From contig NZ_FPJW01000008.1 of the NCBI RefSeq assembly GCF_900119735.1, forward strand, positions 62,001 through 126,000: DNA of 64,000 nucleotides, read 5' to 3'. This DNA is from Marinospirillum alkaliphilum DSM 21637. GTDB lineage: Bacteria; Pseudomonadota; Gammaproteobacteria; Pseudomonadales; Halomonadaceae. The position numbers and the translations under genes are program-made. Below, in pieces: positions 45,199 through 55,323 of the stretch. The notes beneath the pieces are model-generated. The model saw nothing but the letters and a program-made list of their open reading frames with translations, did no database searches and was not told the origin of the DNA. The first letter of the stretch is position 1. Every line of letters begins with the position of its first letter.

Positions 45199-45504
45199 TT
45201 AATCCGGTGACTTGAGTGTCAGGGTGCGCAATTTATGGAGTTCCTCTTTCTGCAGCTTCAGTTGACGTTCCTGTTGGAGGATGCGTGCCTTGCAGCGGGT
45301 CAGCCAGGGCAGCATCAACAGGCTGCCCAGCAGCACACCTGCAATCAAACTGAGAATCAGCCATAGCGCCAGGCTGTTTTCCGGAAGGCGTATAAACAGC
45401 AAATCCAGTGGCACCTGCTGCTGGTTGCGCAGCGTAAACCAGATGCCCAGCACCAACAGGGCCAGGATCATCAGAAAGGTGAAGAGTGATCTGAATAATT
45501 GCAT
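45199..45504 (-). CDS. lapA: LapA-domain protein
   Basis: Small inner-membrane protein of 101 residues with two transmembrane segments (FLMILALLVLGIWFTLRN and LALWLILSLIAGVLLGSLLMLP) and a C-terminal coiled coil (QQERQLKLQKEELHKL). It is the usual partner of lapB and works in LPS homeostasis. Between ihfB and lapB. Confidence 0.93.
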   Translation of the reverse strand: MQLFRSLFTFLMILALLVLGIWFTLRNQQQVPLDLLFIRLPENSLALWLILSLIAGVLLGSLLMLPWLTRCKARILQQERQLKLQKEELHKLRTLTLKSPD

Positions 45505-45568
45505 GCCGGTCCTGGAGATTTCCGGGAACTGCCTGGTCCCGGATACATTGAGCGGAAAAGGGCAGTTG

Positions 45569-45859
45569 TCAGGATTCAGTAATACCGTTTACCTGATCCC
45601 GCAGTTCTTTACCGGGTTTAAAGTGGGGAACGTACTTGCCGTCCAGTTGCACACTGTCACCCGTTTTCGGGTTACGGCCCCGTCGCGGCTCACGGAAGTG
45701 CAGGGAAAAGCTGCCAAAACCACGGATTTCAACTCGGCCACCTGTGGCCAGGGTTTCCGTCATGTGGTCCAGCAAAAGTTTGACGGCAGATTCAACCTGC
45801 TTGATGCTCAGGTTGGTCTTTTTCATGGCGATCTGTTCAATCAGCTCTGACTTGGTCAT
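45569..45859 (-). CDS. ihfB: Integration host factor subunit beta
   Basis: DNA-bending protein of 96 residues of the HU/IHF family; [21 protein letters not shown] is the beta-arm region. With IhfA it binds and bends specific sites, including those in sigma-54 promoters such as nif. I take the ATG at 45859 rather than the GTG at 45868. The gene order ihfB-lapA-lapB is common, but rpsA, usually upstream, is not here. Confidence 0.95.
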   Translation of the reverse strand: MTKSELIEQIAMKKTNLSIKQVESAVKLLLDHMTETLATGGRVEIRGFGSFSLHFREPRRGRNPKTGDSVQLDGKYVPHFKPGKELRDQVNGITES

Positions 45860-46076
45860 GCCCTTCACTCCGTGTCTGGGTGCTGGTCTGAGGAGAAACA
45901 GTTGACAGTCTTTGTTCTACGATTCCGCTAGCATAGTGGCCTTTTGTGCAATACACAATAATTTGCTTGCAAACAAGTGCTTAGATAAAAGAAACGGGGA
46001 TGCTATGGTCTGTGTGTTGTTTTGCGCTTAGACTTGACCCCTGTTTTCCGGATCAACGCAGAATGCTGAGACTGAT

Positions 46077-46391
46077 ATGACCCCAACCCCCTCAACCGAC
46101 GCCACCCCTGTTACTTCCGAAAACCCCGAGCGCAAGCGCCTTTATTGGCACAGTCGCCGTGGTATGTGGGAGTTGGACCTGTTGCTGGTGCCTTTTCTGG
46201 ATAGCTGTTATGACCGGTTGGATGAAGGCTTGCAGGCTGATTACCGCCGTTTGCTGGAAGAAGAGGACCAGGATCTGTTTGTCTGGCTGATGCGTCGAGA
46301 GCCTGTTACTGATGCTTCATTGCAGCCGATCGTGCAGCGGATTATTGAGCATGCCGAAAACGGCAGTCTCGATCAGTTTAAAGGCCTCTGA
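46077..46391 (+). CDS. sdhE: SdhE-family succinate dehydrogenase assembly factor
   Basis: Protein of 104 residues of the SdhE (YgfY/CptB) family, which helps attach FAD to succinate dehydrogenase. The RLYWHSRRGMWELDLLLVPF motif (about residues 21-40) includes the RGxxE flavinylation motif. A 20-residue N-terminal extension rich in Pro/Thr is unusual for the family (usually about 85 residues). Its end overlaps the next gene. Confidence 0.92.
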   Translation: MTPTPSTDATPVTSENPERKRLYWHSRRGMWELDLLLVPFLDSCYDRLDEGLQADYRRLLEEEDQDLFVWLMRREPVTDASLQPIVQRIIEHAENGSLDQFKGL

Positions 46392-46734
46392 TCTGGGTCG
46401 CAGTCTGCTGCCACTGGTTTATGGCGGGCTGTTGCTGGCCTGCCTGCTGCATCCTCATCCCATCTCGGACACGCTGGTGTTGTTGCCCTTGTTGTTGGGT
46501 ATCTGGCACTGGTATCGGGACTTTGGTCCTCTGGCCCCGGTGTTGCTCGAAGTGGACGAGCAAGAGGTGTGGCTCACCGATCGTCAGGGTGTCAGCCAGC
46601 CTGTTCCCTTACCCTTGCTCTGGCGCAGTCGTCACTGGCTGGTGTTTCGGCGTGGGGTCTGGCCCTGGATACTCTGGCCGGATGCGGTCAGCGCAGCTGA
46701 GCACCATCAGCTGCGTGTGCTTTTGAAGCATTAA
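46351..46734 (+). CDS. YgfX (CptA)-like membrane protein
   Basis: Membrane protein of about 127 residues with two transmembrane segments (LLPLVYGGLLLACLLH and SDTLVLLPLLLGIWHWY) and a C-terminal soluble part (VWLTDRQGVSQPVPLPLLWRSRHWLVFR). This matches YgfX, which partners SdhE in gammaproteobacteria and was described in E. coli as a membrane toxin affecting FtsZ and MreB. It starts inside sdhE at 46351 with overlap of about 41 bases; the start is the only candidate. Weakly conserved family. Confidence 0.7.
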   Translation: MPKTAVSISLKASDLGRSLLPLVYGGLLLACLLHPHPISDTLVLLPLLLGIWHWYRDFGPLAPVLLEVDEQEVWLTDRQGVSQPVPLPLLWRSRHWLVFRRGVWPWILWPDAVSAAEHHQLRVLLKH

Positions 46735-46748
46735 ACCGCCCTGCACAT

Positions 46749-48374
46749 TTACCAGCGTGCTGGTGTCAGTAGTGTGTCACGCGCTTCAGCCGCTTGCTGC
46801 GGGTAATCCAGGGTGTAGTGTAAGCCCCGGCTTTCCTTGCGTAACAAGGCCGAACGAATAATCAGTTCAGCCACTGTGGCCAGGTTGCGCAACTCCAGCA
46901 GATCATTGCTGATGCGGTAGTTGGAGTAGTAGTCATGAATTTCTGACTGCAGCAGCTTGATGCGATGCAGTGCTCGCTCCAGGCGCTTATCGGTGCGAAC
47001 GATACCAACGTAATCCCACATGAAGCGGCGGATTTCGTCCCAGTTGTGGCTGATCACCACATCTTCGTCGGAGTCGGTCACCTGGCTTTCATCCCAGACG
47101 GGTAGCTGTGGTGGTGCTTCCATCTGCGGTAGCTTATGCAGCAGGTCTTCAGCCGCAAGGCGCCCATACACCACACATTCCAGCAGTGAGTTGCTGGCCA
47201 TGCGGTTGGCACCGTGCAGACCGGTGAAGGCACATTCACCAATGGCATAAAGGCCTGGGATTTCCGTGCGCCCGTGATGATCGGTGACCACGCCGCCGCA
47301 GGTGTAGTGGGCAGCGGGTACCACTGGCAGGGGTTCACGCGCCATGTCGATACCGTATTCCAGACAGCGCTGATAAATGGTTGGGAAGTGGCTGCGGATA
47401 AAGTCTGGATCCTTGTGGCTCATGTCCAGATAAACATGATCCAGACCCAGGCGCTTCATTTCATGGTCGATGGCGCGGGCCACAACATCTCGCGGTGCCA
47501 GTTCACAACGCTCATCAAAACGATGCATGAAGGGCTGGCCATCGGGCAGAATCAGCCTTGCACCCTCACCGCGCAAGGCTTCGCTGATCAGAAAGCTTTT
47601 CGCTCTGGGGTGGTAGAGGCAGGTGGGGTGGAACTGATTGAATTCCATATTGGCCACTGAGCAACCCGCACGCCAGGCCATGGCAATGCCGTCACCGGAG
47701 CTGCCATCCGGATTGGAGGTATACAGATAAACCTTGCTGGCGCCTCCTGTAGCCAGTATGACACTGCGCGCGGCCAGTGCCTGTACCTGGCTGGTGGCAT
47801 TGTCGAGTACATAAACACCCACACAGGCCTGTTGTGCCAGTCCAAGTTTGTGGCGGGTGATTAAATCCACTGCCACATGATTTTCATACACGCTGATATT
47901 GGAGTTGGCGCGTACCCTGGCAACAAGGGTTTCGGTGATGGCCAGCCCTGTGGCGTCATCTGCATGCAGGATGCGGCGGTGGCTGTGGCCACCTTCACGG
48001 GTTAAATGATAGGGCAGCGGGCTGGAGTCGCAGCGCTGGATCAGGTTGCTGTGGGTTTCCGCAGGCGTGAAGGGTACACCCTGATCAATCAGCCACTGAA
48101 TGCTTTTACGGCTTTCCGCCACCACCTGCTCAACAGTATCCCGGTGGCAGAGTCCGGCTCCGGCAATCAGGGTGTCTTCAACATGGGCTTCCAGTGAATC
48201 TTCCGGGTCCACTACGGTTGCAATACCGCCCTGTGCCCAGCGGGTGGAGCCTTGCCCAAGGCCGGATTTGCTGAGCAGTGCAACCCGGTGTTCGGTGGCC
48301 AGATGCAGGGCCGCCGTCATGCCGGCGGCACCGCTGCCGATGATGATTACATCAAAACTGGGGGGAAGTGGCAT
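46749..48374 (-). CDS. nadB: L-aspartate oxidase
   Basis: FAD enzyme of 541 residues that oxidises L-aspartate to iminoaspartate, first step of NAD synthesis. [14 protein letters not shown] (about residues 12-25), [17 protein letters not shown], and the C-terminal [16 protein letters not shown] are typical of NadB. It is divergent from rpoE, an arrangement common in Pseudomonas and Escherichia. Confidence 0.95.
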   Translation of the reverse strand: MPLPPSFDVIIIGSGAAGMTAALHLATEHRVALLSKSGLGQGSTRWAQGGIATVVDPEDSLEAHVEDTLIAGAGLCHRDTVEQVVAESRKSIQWLIDQGVPFTPAETHSNLIQRCDSSPLPYHLTREGGHSHRRILHADDATGLAITETLVARVRANSNISVYENHVAVDLITRHKLGLAQQACVGVYVLDNATSQVQALAARSVILATGGASKVYLYTSNPDGSSGDGIAMAWRAGCSVANMEFNQFHPTCLYHPRAKSFLISEALRGEGARLILPDGQPFMHRFDERCELAPRDVVARAIDHEMKRLGLDHVYLDMSHKDPDFIRSHFPTIYQRCLEYGIDMAREPLPVVPAAHYTCGGVVTDHHGRTEIPGLYAIGECAFTGLHGANRMASNSLLECVVYGRLAAEDLLHKLPQMEAPPQLPVWDESQVTDSDEDVVISHNWDEIRRFMWDYVGIVRTDKRLERALHRIKLLQSEIHDYYSNYRISNDLLELRNLATVAELIIRSALLRKESRGLHYTLDYPQQAAEARDTLLTPARW

Positions 48375-48494
48375 CAGTGGGTATTCCTCATGAAAACCCT
48401 GTTATTATACAGCGGCTTCCGGGCTTCTTGATAAAGTGTTGTCATGCTAAGGTATAAGGCTTTCAGCCCGTCTGGCAAGCCCTGATCCTGACTG

Positions 48495-48543
48495 AAAGGT
48501 TTTTTTACAGGCCTGAAGGTTTTTGCAGGAAGGTTTTTTGCGG
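48495..48543 (+). repeat. Three imperfect direct repeats in the rpoE leader
   Basis: AAGGTTTTTTTACAGG, GAAGGTTTTTGCAGG and GAAGGTTTTTTGCGG occur in succession, ending 19 bases before the rpoE ATG. Each is G/C bounded with a T-run. They could be an operator or RNA-binding sites, or relics of slippage. Confidence 0.5.
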
Positions 48544-48562
48544 ATTCACCTGGAGTTCCTGA

Positions 48563-49159
48563 ATGACAAGCGCGAGGGAAACAGACCAGCGATTGGTCGA
48601 ACGAGTGCAGAAGGGCGACAAGCGGGCTTTTGACCTTCTGGTGAAAAAGTACCAGCACAAGATCATTGCGCTGGTTGGGCGTTATGTTCAGGATCATCAT
48701 GAAATGCAGGATGTCGCCCAGGAGGCGTTCATCAAGGCTTATCGTGCGCTCGGCAGCTTTCGCGCAGAAAGTGCCTTTTACACCTGGATGTACCGCATTG
48801 CCATCAATACTGCCAAGAATCACCTGGTATCCCGTGGTCGCCGACCGCCGGGGTCCGATGTTGACGTTGATGATGCCGAGAATCTGGGAGTATCCAGTCT
48901 TTTAAAAGACAGCGATTCTCCGGAAGCCAATCTGATGCGTGATCAATTGGAAGAGCGCATTTTTGCCACCATTGATCGCCTGCCGGATGATCTCAAGGCA
49001 GCCATCAGCCTGCGTGAATTTGAAGGCTTGAGTTATGAAGAGATTGCCGAAGTGATGCAATGCCCTGTGGGGACCGTCCGTTCACGTATTTTCCGTGCTC
49101 GGGAAGCGATCGACAAGGCCATTGCACCCTTGCTGGATGGCCCTGAATTGGTTGACTGA
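48563..49159 (+). CDS. rpoE: RNA polymerase sigma-E factor (RpoE/AlgU)
   Basis: ECF sigma factor of 198 residues. Region 2 is DLLVKKYQHKIIALVGRYVQDHHEMQDVAQEAFIKAYRAL, and region 4 shows SLREFEGLSYEEIAEVMQCPVGTVRSRIFRAREAI. It controls the envelope-stress regulon (alginate in Pseudomonas). GGAG lies 9 bases upstream. It heads rpoE-rseA-rseC-mucD. A sigma-E-type promoter of its own is not obvious by eye. Confidence 0.96.
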   Translation: MTSARETDQRLVERVQKGDKRAFDLLVKKYQHKIIALVGRYVQDHHEMQDVAQEAFIKAYRALGSFRAESAFYTWMYRIAINTAKNHLVSRGRRPPGSDVDVDDAENLGVSSLLKDSDSPEANLMRDQLEERIFATIDRLPDDLKAAISLREFEGLSYEEIAEVMQCPVGTVRSRIFRAREAIDKAIAPLLDGPELVD

Positions 49160-49265
49160 TAAAAAAATACGGAAAAAACTTTGCAGCCATGAAACCTGTT
49201 GCTTTACTGGCTGTCTAGGAAGAACCGGAACAAAACTGCTTTTTGATCAATTGAGGTAAAGCGGC

Positions 49266-49946
49266 ATGACAGAAAAATTGCACCAGTCTCTTTCATCCGT
49301 GATGGATGGTGCCGGTGATGATTTGGAATTGCCCCGCCTGCTGAATGCCATGCAGGCCTCTGATGAAACCAGTCAACAACTCAGTGCCAAGTGGCGCCGT
49401 TATCACCTTGCTCAGGGTGTGATGCGCGGTGAGTTGCGCAACCTTAAAGACTCCAGTGCAGCACAGGTTGATATTTCTTCGGCAGTCATGCAAGCGTTGC
49501 TGCAAGAAGACATTCCTTATACTGACGCTGGTGCTGCCAGTGATTTAGGCGCTTTTCAAAGCAAGGTGCAGCAAGCTGATCCAGCCCCCGTTGCTGCATC
49601 CGTTTCTGAAAAACGCCTGGATCGTGGACAGTGGTTCCGAGGCTCTGCACTGGCAGCATCAGTCGCCTTGTTGGTGATTACTGGCGTGCAGATTTTCAAC
49701 AGTGGCAGTGATCCGCTGACTGCACCGGCAGCTGCTCCGGTTGCCGCTCAGGATTTTCAGCCGCTGACACTACCGGCCAGTTATTCCCCGGCTTTTTCCA
49801 GTCAGGTGGCGCAACCCTTGAGTGGATTTTCTCTGGTTAACTTTTCTGCTGAACCTTCCCGGCTGCAACCCTGCGAAGCAGAAAAGGAAACTTTCCTGCC
49901 TCTGTTCGGTCCACAGGCCGTGCAGCAGGTGACAGCACCACGCTGA
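49266..49946 (+). CDS. rseA: Anti-sigma-E factor (RseA/MucA)
   Basis: Inner-membrane protein of 226 residues that holds sigma-E until cut by DegS/AlgW and RseP. The N-terminal cytoplasmic RseA domain (LHQSLSSVMDGAGDDLELPRLLNAM ... WRRYHLAQGVMRGEL) ends at a single transmembrane helix near residues 125-147. The periplasmic part ends QQVTAPR. The rseB gene that should follow is missing. Confidence 0.9.
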   Translation: MTEKLHQSLSSVMDGAGDDLELPRLLNAMQASDETSQQLSAKWRRYHLAQGVMRGELRNLKDSSAAQVDISSAVMQALLQEDIPYTDAGAASDLGAFQSKVQQADPAPVAASVSEKRLDRGQWFRGSALAASVALLVITGVQIFNSGSDPLTAPAAAPVAAQDFQPLTLPASYSPAFSSQVAQPLSGFSLVNFSAEPSRLQPCEAEKETFLPLFGPQAVQQVTAPR

Positions 49947-49964
49947 TTGCACCAGGCGGCCGCA

Positions 49965-50408
49965 ATGCAACAGGTCACGCAACAGGCTGAGGTGGTAGCT
50001 GTCGCTGCTGGTCAGGTTCAGGTTCGTGCCTGTGCAGCCAGCGGCTGCTCATCCTGTAGTCTGGCCGGTGGTTGTGGACAGGGCTTGCTGGCACGCTGGT
50101 TGTTACGTGCGCCGCCCCTGTTAACTCTACCCACCGCTTTAATTTTGCAACCCGGTGATCGTGTATTGCTGGCCATGGATGCTGCTGGTCTGCACCGTGC
50201 CGCCTTGCTGCAGTTTGTGTTGCCGCTTTTAACCCTGCTGCTATTGGCCCTGGTGGCTGAGATGCTGGGTGCTGGTGCACTGCTGACAGGCTTGTTGGCG
50301 CTGGTCGGGTTGTTGGCTGGTTTATGGCTGGCCAGGCGTTTGGCCCGTGCACCAGTGCTGACGCTGTTGCATCGAATTGAACCGGAATCATCGTCATTGA
50401 CGGAATGA
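49965..50408 (+). CDS. rseC: RseC-family SoxR-reducing protein
   Basis: Inner-membrane protein of 147 residues with four conserved Cys near the N-terminus (ACAASGCSSCSLAGGCG) and two transmembrane helices (LLQFVLPLLTLLLLALVAEML and ALLTGLLALVGLLAGLWLARR). RseC reduces the SoxR cluster and modulates sigma-E. I take the ATG at 49965, with AGGCGG upstream. It follows rseA directly. Confidence 0.88.
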   Translation: MQQVTQQAEVVAVAAGQVQVRACAASGCSSCSLAGGCGQGLLARWLLRAPPLLTLPTALILQPGDRVLLAMDAAGLHRAALLQFVLPLLTLLLLALVAEMLGAGALLTGLLALVGLLAGLWLARRLARAPVLTLLHRIEPESSSLTE

Positions 50409-50423
50409 ACTGGAGCTGAATCC

Positions 50424-51851
50424 ATGTTGAAGCAAAAAAGCCCTTTCCGCGGCCTGTTGCCGGTCGCCTTGTCACTGGCCTGTCTGTCACTGATTTCTTT
50501 TTCACTTCAGGCCCGCAGTCTGCCGGATTTCACTGAGCTGGTGGAGCAGGCTGCACCGGCTGTGGTGAACATCAGTACCACACAAACCGCACAACGCCGT
50601 TCGGGTCCCGGTATTGCTCCACCGGCAGATGTGCCTGATATCTTTCGCCACTTTTTTGGTGAAATGCCGGAAGGTTTTGGCCAGCAGCCACGTGAACAAC
50701 GCCGTCAATCGCTGGGTTCAGGCTTTATCATTTCCGAGGATGGTTACATCCTGACCAATAATCATGTGGTGGAAAATGCTGACGAAGTGATTGTTCGTCT
50801 GAGTGATCGCCGTGAGTTGGTGGCTGAGCTGGTGGGCAGTGATCGCTCCAGCGATCTGGCACTGTTAAAGATTGATGCCAGTGGTTTGCCGGTAGTGAAA
50901 ATTGGCAATTCCGATGAGTTAAAGGTCGGAGAATGGGTGCTGGCGATCGGTTCACCCTTTGGATTTGACCACTCGGTAACAGCCGGGATTGTCAGTGCCA
51001 AGGGGCGTGCCTTGCCGAATGAAACCTATGTGCCGTTTATTCAAACCGATGTAGCGATTAACCCCGGTAACTCGGGTGGCCCACTGTTTAACCTGCAGGG
51101 TGAAGTGGTCGGCATCAACTCACAGATTTACACCCGTTCAGGCGGTTTTATGGGCCTGTCTTTTGCGATTCCGATGCAGGTGGCGCTGGAAGTGGCTGAG
51201 CAGTTGCGTGAGCAGGGGCGTGTCAGCCGTGGTTGGTTGGGTGTGGTGATTCAGGATGTCAGTCGTGATCTGGCTGAATCCTTTGGTCTGGATAAACCCC
51301 AGGGGGCACTGATTGCCAATGTTGATCCGCAAGGACCTGGTGCTCGTGGTGGCATTCGTGCTGGTGACATCATTCTGGAAGTGAATGGTCAGACCATTGA
51401 GCGCTCTTCTGACTTGCCGCCTGCGGTGGGTCGAATCCAGCCGGGCGAAAGGGGGCGTTTTGTGGTTCTGCGTGATGGGCGTCAGCGCACCCTGAACTTT
51501 GCTGTGGGTGAGCGTCCGGATGATCCACAGGTGGTACGTTCCGGTCGTGGCTCCCCCGAGCCAGCCGCTGCAGACCGCCTTGGACTGCGTGTTGAAGCAG
51601 TGCCAGCAGCGCTGAAAGAGCGTTGGTCGATTGAGAATGGTGTGCAGGTGGTTGAGGCACGCAGTGGCAGTCCAGCTGCCCAGGCAGGTATCCGTCAGGG
51701 TGATGTGCTGGTGTCCATTGGTGGTCAGGATATACGCTCACCCGCCCAGTTTGCTGAGTTGGTGAAGAAATTACCCGCCAACCAGTCCATTGCTGTACGG
51801 CTGATGCGTCGCGGCAGTCCGCAGTTTGTGGCGTTGCGTATCGCTGAATAA
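50424..51851 (+). CDS. mucD: Periplasmic Do-type serine endopeptidase (MucD/DegP)
   Basis: Trypsin-like HtrA protease of 475 residues. A signal peptide of about 30 residues, catalytic triad H114, D144 and S217 (NNHVV, SDLAL, GNSGGP), then two PDZ domains (after about residue 265 and after about 375). It degrades misfolded periplasmic proteins and keeps sigma-E down in Pseudomonas. Last gene of the rpoE operon here, followed 117 bases later by lepA. Confidence 0.93.
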   Translation: MLKQKSPFRGLLPVALSLACLSLISFSLQARSLPDFTELVEQAAPAVVNISTTQTAQRRSGPGIAPPADVPDIFRHFFGEMPEGFGQQPREQRRQSLGSGFIISEDGYILTNNHVVENADEVIVRLSDRRELVAELVGSDRSSDLALLKIDASGLPVVKIGNSDELKVGEWVLAIGSPFGFDHSVTAGIVSAKGRALPNETYVPFIQTDVAINPGNSGGPLFNLQGEVVGINSQIYTRSGGFMGLSFAIPMQVALEVAEQLREQGRVSRGWLGVVIQDVSRDLAESFGLDKPQGALIANVDPQGPGARGGIRAGDIILEVNGQTIERSSDLPPAVGRIQPGERGRFVVLRDGRQRTLNFAVGERPDDPQVVRSGRGSPEPAAADRLGLRVEAVPAALKERWSIENGVQVVEARSGSPAAQAGIRQGDVLVSIGGQDIRSPAQFAELVKKLPANQSIAVRLMRRGSPQFVALRIAE

Positions 51852-51980
51852 GCCGCGGTTAGTGATTCTCTTGCTGCTGCGAATCAGGTAGACTTTGCCG
51901 CACTTTTTTCGGGTGTTGTCGTTGTTTATTCAGCGGCAGCACCTTCAATATTTTTTGACTCTATCCGGATGCAGGTGAAC

Positions 51981-53780
51981 GTGAGCCGACTCGAGCATAT
52001 CCGCAATTTCTCCATCATCGCCCATATCGATCATGGCAAATCCACGCTGGCTGACCGTTTTATCCAGTTCTGTGAAGGACTGAGTGATCGGGAGATGAAA
52101 GAACAGGTGCTGGACTCCATGGATCTGGAGCGTGAGCGCGGTATCACCATCAAAGCCCAGAGTGTCACACTCAATTACACCGCCCAGTCGGGTCAGGTGT
52201 ATCAGTTGAACTTTATTGATACACCCGGCCACGTTGACTTTTCTTATGAGGTATCCCGTTCGCTGGCTGCCTGTGAAGGTGCGCTGCTGGTGGTGGATGC
52301 CGGTCAGGGGGTGGAAGCCCAGTCGGTGGCCAACTGTTACACCGCCATCGAACAAGGACTGGAAGTTGTGCCGGTCCTCAACAAGATGGACTTGCCACAG
52401 GCTGATCCGGAAAAAGTGACCAAAGAGATTGAAGAAATCATTGGTATTGATGCCACCGACGCTGTGCGTTGTTCTGCCAAGAGTGGTCTGGGTATTCAGG
52501 AAGTGCTGGAACGCCTGGTGACTCAGATTCCACCACCGGAAGGGGATCCGGATGCACCTTTGCAGGCACTGATAGTCGACTCCTGGTTTGATAACTATCT
52601 GGGTGTGGTGTCACTGGTTCGCATCAAAAACGGTACCCTGAAAAAAGGCGATAAAATCCTGATCAAATCCACCGGCAAACAGTGGGATGCCAATGGTGTG
52701 GGTATTTTTACGCCCAAGCGGGTGGAAACCAATATTCTGCGTGCCGGAGAAGTAGGCTTTCTGGTGGCGGGTATCAAGGAAATTCATGGCGCTCCGGTGG
52801 GTGATACAGTCACCCATGCCAAAACGCCGGATGTGGAGCGCCTGCCAGGTTTTAAAAAGGTTAAACCCCAGGTTTATGCCGGGCTGTTCCCGGTGTCTTC
52901 CGATGATTTTGAAGATTTCCGTGAAGCTCTGGAAAAACTGTCACTGAATGATGCTTCTTTGTTTTATGAGCCGGACTCCTCGGAAGCATTGGGTTTTGGT
53001 TTCCGTTGTGGTTTCCTGGGCATGTTGCACATGGAAATCATTCAGGAGCGACTGGAGCGTGAATACGACCTGGATCTGCTGACCACTGCGCCAACGGTGA
53101 GTTATCAGGTGGTGATGAAAAATGGTGATGTGGTGCAGGTGGATAACCCGACTCGCATGCCAGACCCGGCAGGTATTGCCGAGATGCGTGAGCCCATTGC
53201 CCGCTGTACCATCCTGACGCCACAGGAAATGGTTGGTTCAGTTATTACGCTCTGTACCGAAAAACGTGGTGTACAAAAGGACATGCTGTATCTGGGTAGC
53301 CAGGTACAGCTGGTGTATGACATTCCGATGGCAGAAGTGGTGCTGGACTTCTTTGATCGCCTGAAGTCGGCTTCACGGGGTTTTGCATCGCTGGAATACA
53401 GTTTTGATCGGTTTGAAACGGCCAGCCTTGCGCGCCTGGATATCCTGATCAACGGTGAGAAGGTGGATGCTCTGGCCTTGATTGTGCACCGGGATCTGGC
53501 TCCCAACAAGGGCCGGGCGCTGGTTGAGAAGATGAAGGAACTGATTCCACGCCAGATGTTTGATGTGGCCATTCAGGCTGCTCTGGGTGGTCAGATTATT
53601 GCGCGTTCTACGGTTAAAGCACTGCGCAAAAACGTCTTAGCCAAGTGTTATGGTGGTGATGCCACCCGTAAGAAAAAGCTGCTGGAAAAACAGAAGGCAG
53701 GTAAAAAACGCATGAAGCAGGTTGGTAAGGTAGAAATCCCTCAGGATGCCTTCCTGGCTGTGTTGCAGGTTGATAACTGA
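51981..53780 (+). CDS. lepA: Elongation factor 4 (LepA)
   Basis: Ribosome-dependent GTPase of about 599 residues that back-translocates or aids initiation. G1 is [10 protein letters not shown]3 DTPGHVDF, G4 NKMD; the EF4-specific C-terminal domain ends [20 protein letters not shown]. The start is GTG at 51981 with AGGTG upstream; ATG at 51969 is the alternative. Runs into lepB, rnc, era and recO as in Pseudomonas. Confidence 0.96.
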   Translation: MSRLEHIRNFSIIAHIDHGKSTLADRFIQFCEGLSDREMKEQVLDSMDLERERGITIKAQSVTLNYTAQSGQVYQLNFIDTPGHVDFSYEVSRSLAACEGALLVVDAGQGVEAQSVANCYTAIEQGLEVVPVLNKMDLPQADPEKVTKEIEEIIGIDATDAVRCSAKSGLGIQEVLERLVTQIPPPEGDPDAPLQALIVDSWFDNYLGVVSLVRIKNGTLKKGDKILIKSTGKQWDANGVGIFTPKRVETNILRAGEVGFLVAGIKEIHGAPVGDTVTHAKTPDVERLPGFKKVKPQVYAGLFPVSSDDFEDFREALEKLSLNDASLFYEPDSSEALGFGFRCGFLGMLHMEIIQERLEREYDLDLLTTAPTVSYQVVMKNGDVVQVDNPTRMPDPAGIAEMREPIARCTILTPQEMVGSVITLCTEKRGVQKDMLYLGSQVQLVYDIPMAEVVLDFFDRLKSASRGFASLEYSFDRFETASLARLDILINGEKVDALALIVHRDLAPNKGRALVEKMKELIPRQMFDVAIQAALGGQIIARSTVKALRKNVLAKCYGGDATRKKKLLEKQKAGKKRMKQVGKVEIPQDAFLAVLQVDN

Positions 53781-53795
53781 TAAACGGACAAACCA

Positions 53796-54641
53796 ATGCA
53801 TCTGGATTTTTCCTTGTTACTGGTACTGGGCACCCTGTTTACTGGTGTGGTGTGGTTGCTGGATCTGCTGGTTTTCAGAAAAAAACGTAAAAAAGATACC
53901 TTTGGTGATGGCAAACCCGGTCTGGTGGTGGAATATTCCAACTCCTTTTTCCCGGTGCTGGCGCTGGTATTGGTGCTGCGTTCGTTCCTGTTTGAGCCTT
54001 TTCAGATTCCTTCAGGCTCGATGCTGCCAACCTTGAAGATCGGTGATTTCATCCTGGTCAACAAGTACAGTTACGGCGTACGTTTACCGGTGGTACATAC
54101 CCGTGTACTGGAAGTGGGTGACCCGCAGCCTGGTGATGTGGCGGTATTCCGTTATCCGCTGGATGAGCGCCTGAACTACATCAAGCGCGTGATTGGTGTG
54201 CCCGGTGATCGCATCAGTTATGTCGACAAACAGTTATACATTAACGGTGAACCTGTAGCGCGTGAGCTGCTGGAGCGTTACCCGGTGGATGCCCCCAGTG
54301 AATGGCTGCTGCAGGAAAGTTTTAGTGGTGTGGATTATAAGGTCTACAATTACCCTGCACGCAGTTTTGATTTTCCGGAAATCCTGGTACCAGAAGGTCA
54401 TTATTTTGTGATGGGTGACAACCGTGATCACAGCAATGACAGCCGCTTCTGGTGTCAGGGTCAACCCCATGCCGAAACCGGCTGCCTGATTGTTCCGGGT
54501 TATGAAAATCAGCGTGGAGCACCCCTGGTGATGGGTTTTGTGCCTGAACAGACACTGGTGGGCAAGGCGGTAGCCGTGTGGATGCACTGGCCGAATTTCT
54601 TGAGCCTGCCGCGCTTTAGCGACGTTCGCAGAATAGAGTGA
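53796..54641 (+). CDS. lepB: Signal peptidase I
   Basis: Membrane serine-lysine protease of 281 residues that cuts signal peptides. Two N-terminal transmembrane segments (about 5-25 and 50-67), catalytic S75 (GSMLPTL) and K130 (NYIKRVIG), and the MGDNRDHSNDSRFW box. Starts 15 bases after lepA and ends 4 bases before rnc. Confidence 0.95.
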   Translation: MHLDFSLLLVLGTLFTGVVWLLDLLVFRKKRKKDTFGDGKPGLVVEYSNSFFPVLALVLVLRSFLFEPFQIPSGSMLPTLKIGDFILVNKYSYGVRLPVVHTRVLEVGDPQPGDVAVFRYPLDERLNYIKRVIGVPGDRISYVDKQLYINGEPVARELLERYPVDAPSEWLLQESFSGVDYKVYNYPARSFDFPEILVPEGHYFVMGDNRDHSNDSRFWCQGQPHAETGCLIVPGYENQRGAPLVMGFVPEQTLVGKAVAVWMHWPNFLSLPRFSDVRRIE

Positions 54642-54645
54642 TTGA

Positions 54646-55323
54646 GTGAAACCAAATCTTGTGCCTTTGATCCGCGCCCTGGGGCATCCTTTCAGTGACA
54701 CCCGTCTACTGGAGCTGGCGCTGACCCATCGCAGTCATGGCAACAACAATAATGAGCGCCTGGAGTTTCTGGGTGACTCGATTGTTAACTTTGTGATTGC
54801 CGAAGACCTATATCATCGGTTTCCGCAAGCACGGGAAGGGCAATTGTCCCGGCTGCGCGCACGGCAGGTAAAGGGGGCAACCCTGGCTGAAGTGGCCCGT
54901 GAGTTTGCACTGGGTGATTACCTGCGACTGGGTTCCGGTGAGCTGAAAAGCGGTGGTTACCGCCGGGAATCCATTCTGGCCGATGCACTGGAAGCCGTGA
55001 TTGGTGCCATTTATCTGGATGCCGGTATGGACGCTGCGCGTGAGCGGGTACTGGCCTGGTTTGCACCTCGCCTGGAAGGCATGACACTGAGTGATACCCA
55101 GAAAGATCCCAAGACACGTTTGCAGGAATACCTGCAATCCCGTCAGCAACCCTTGCCGCGTTACGAAGTGATCAGTGTGGAAGGTGAAGCCCATGCCCAG
55201 GTATTCACCGTGGAATGCATGATTGATCAACTGGATTACCGCCCGCTGGGCATTGGTGCCAGTCGTCGTTTTGCCGAACAGGAAGCCGCTGAAAAAGCCC
55301 TGCAGGCCCTGGAGGTCAAATGA
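54646..55323 (+). CDS. rnc: Ribonuclease III
   Basis: Double-strand-specific RNase of 225 residues for rRNA and mRNA processing. The catalytic motif [13 protein letters not shown] (about 35-47) and the [16 protein letters not shown] segment are present, with a dsRNA-binding domain after about 150. Start is GTG. It overlaps era by four bases. Confidence 0.95.
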   Translation: MKPNLVPLIRALGHPFSDTRLLELALTHRSHGNNNNERLEFLGDSIVNFVIAEDLYHRFPQAREGQLSRLRARQVKGATLAEVAREFALGDYLRLGSGELKSGGYRRESILADALEAVIGAIYLDAGMDAARERVLAWFAPRLEGMTLSDTQKDPKTRLQEYLQSRQQPLPRYEVISVEGEAHAQVFTVECMIDQLDYRPLGIGASRRFAEQEAAEKALQALEVK

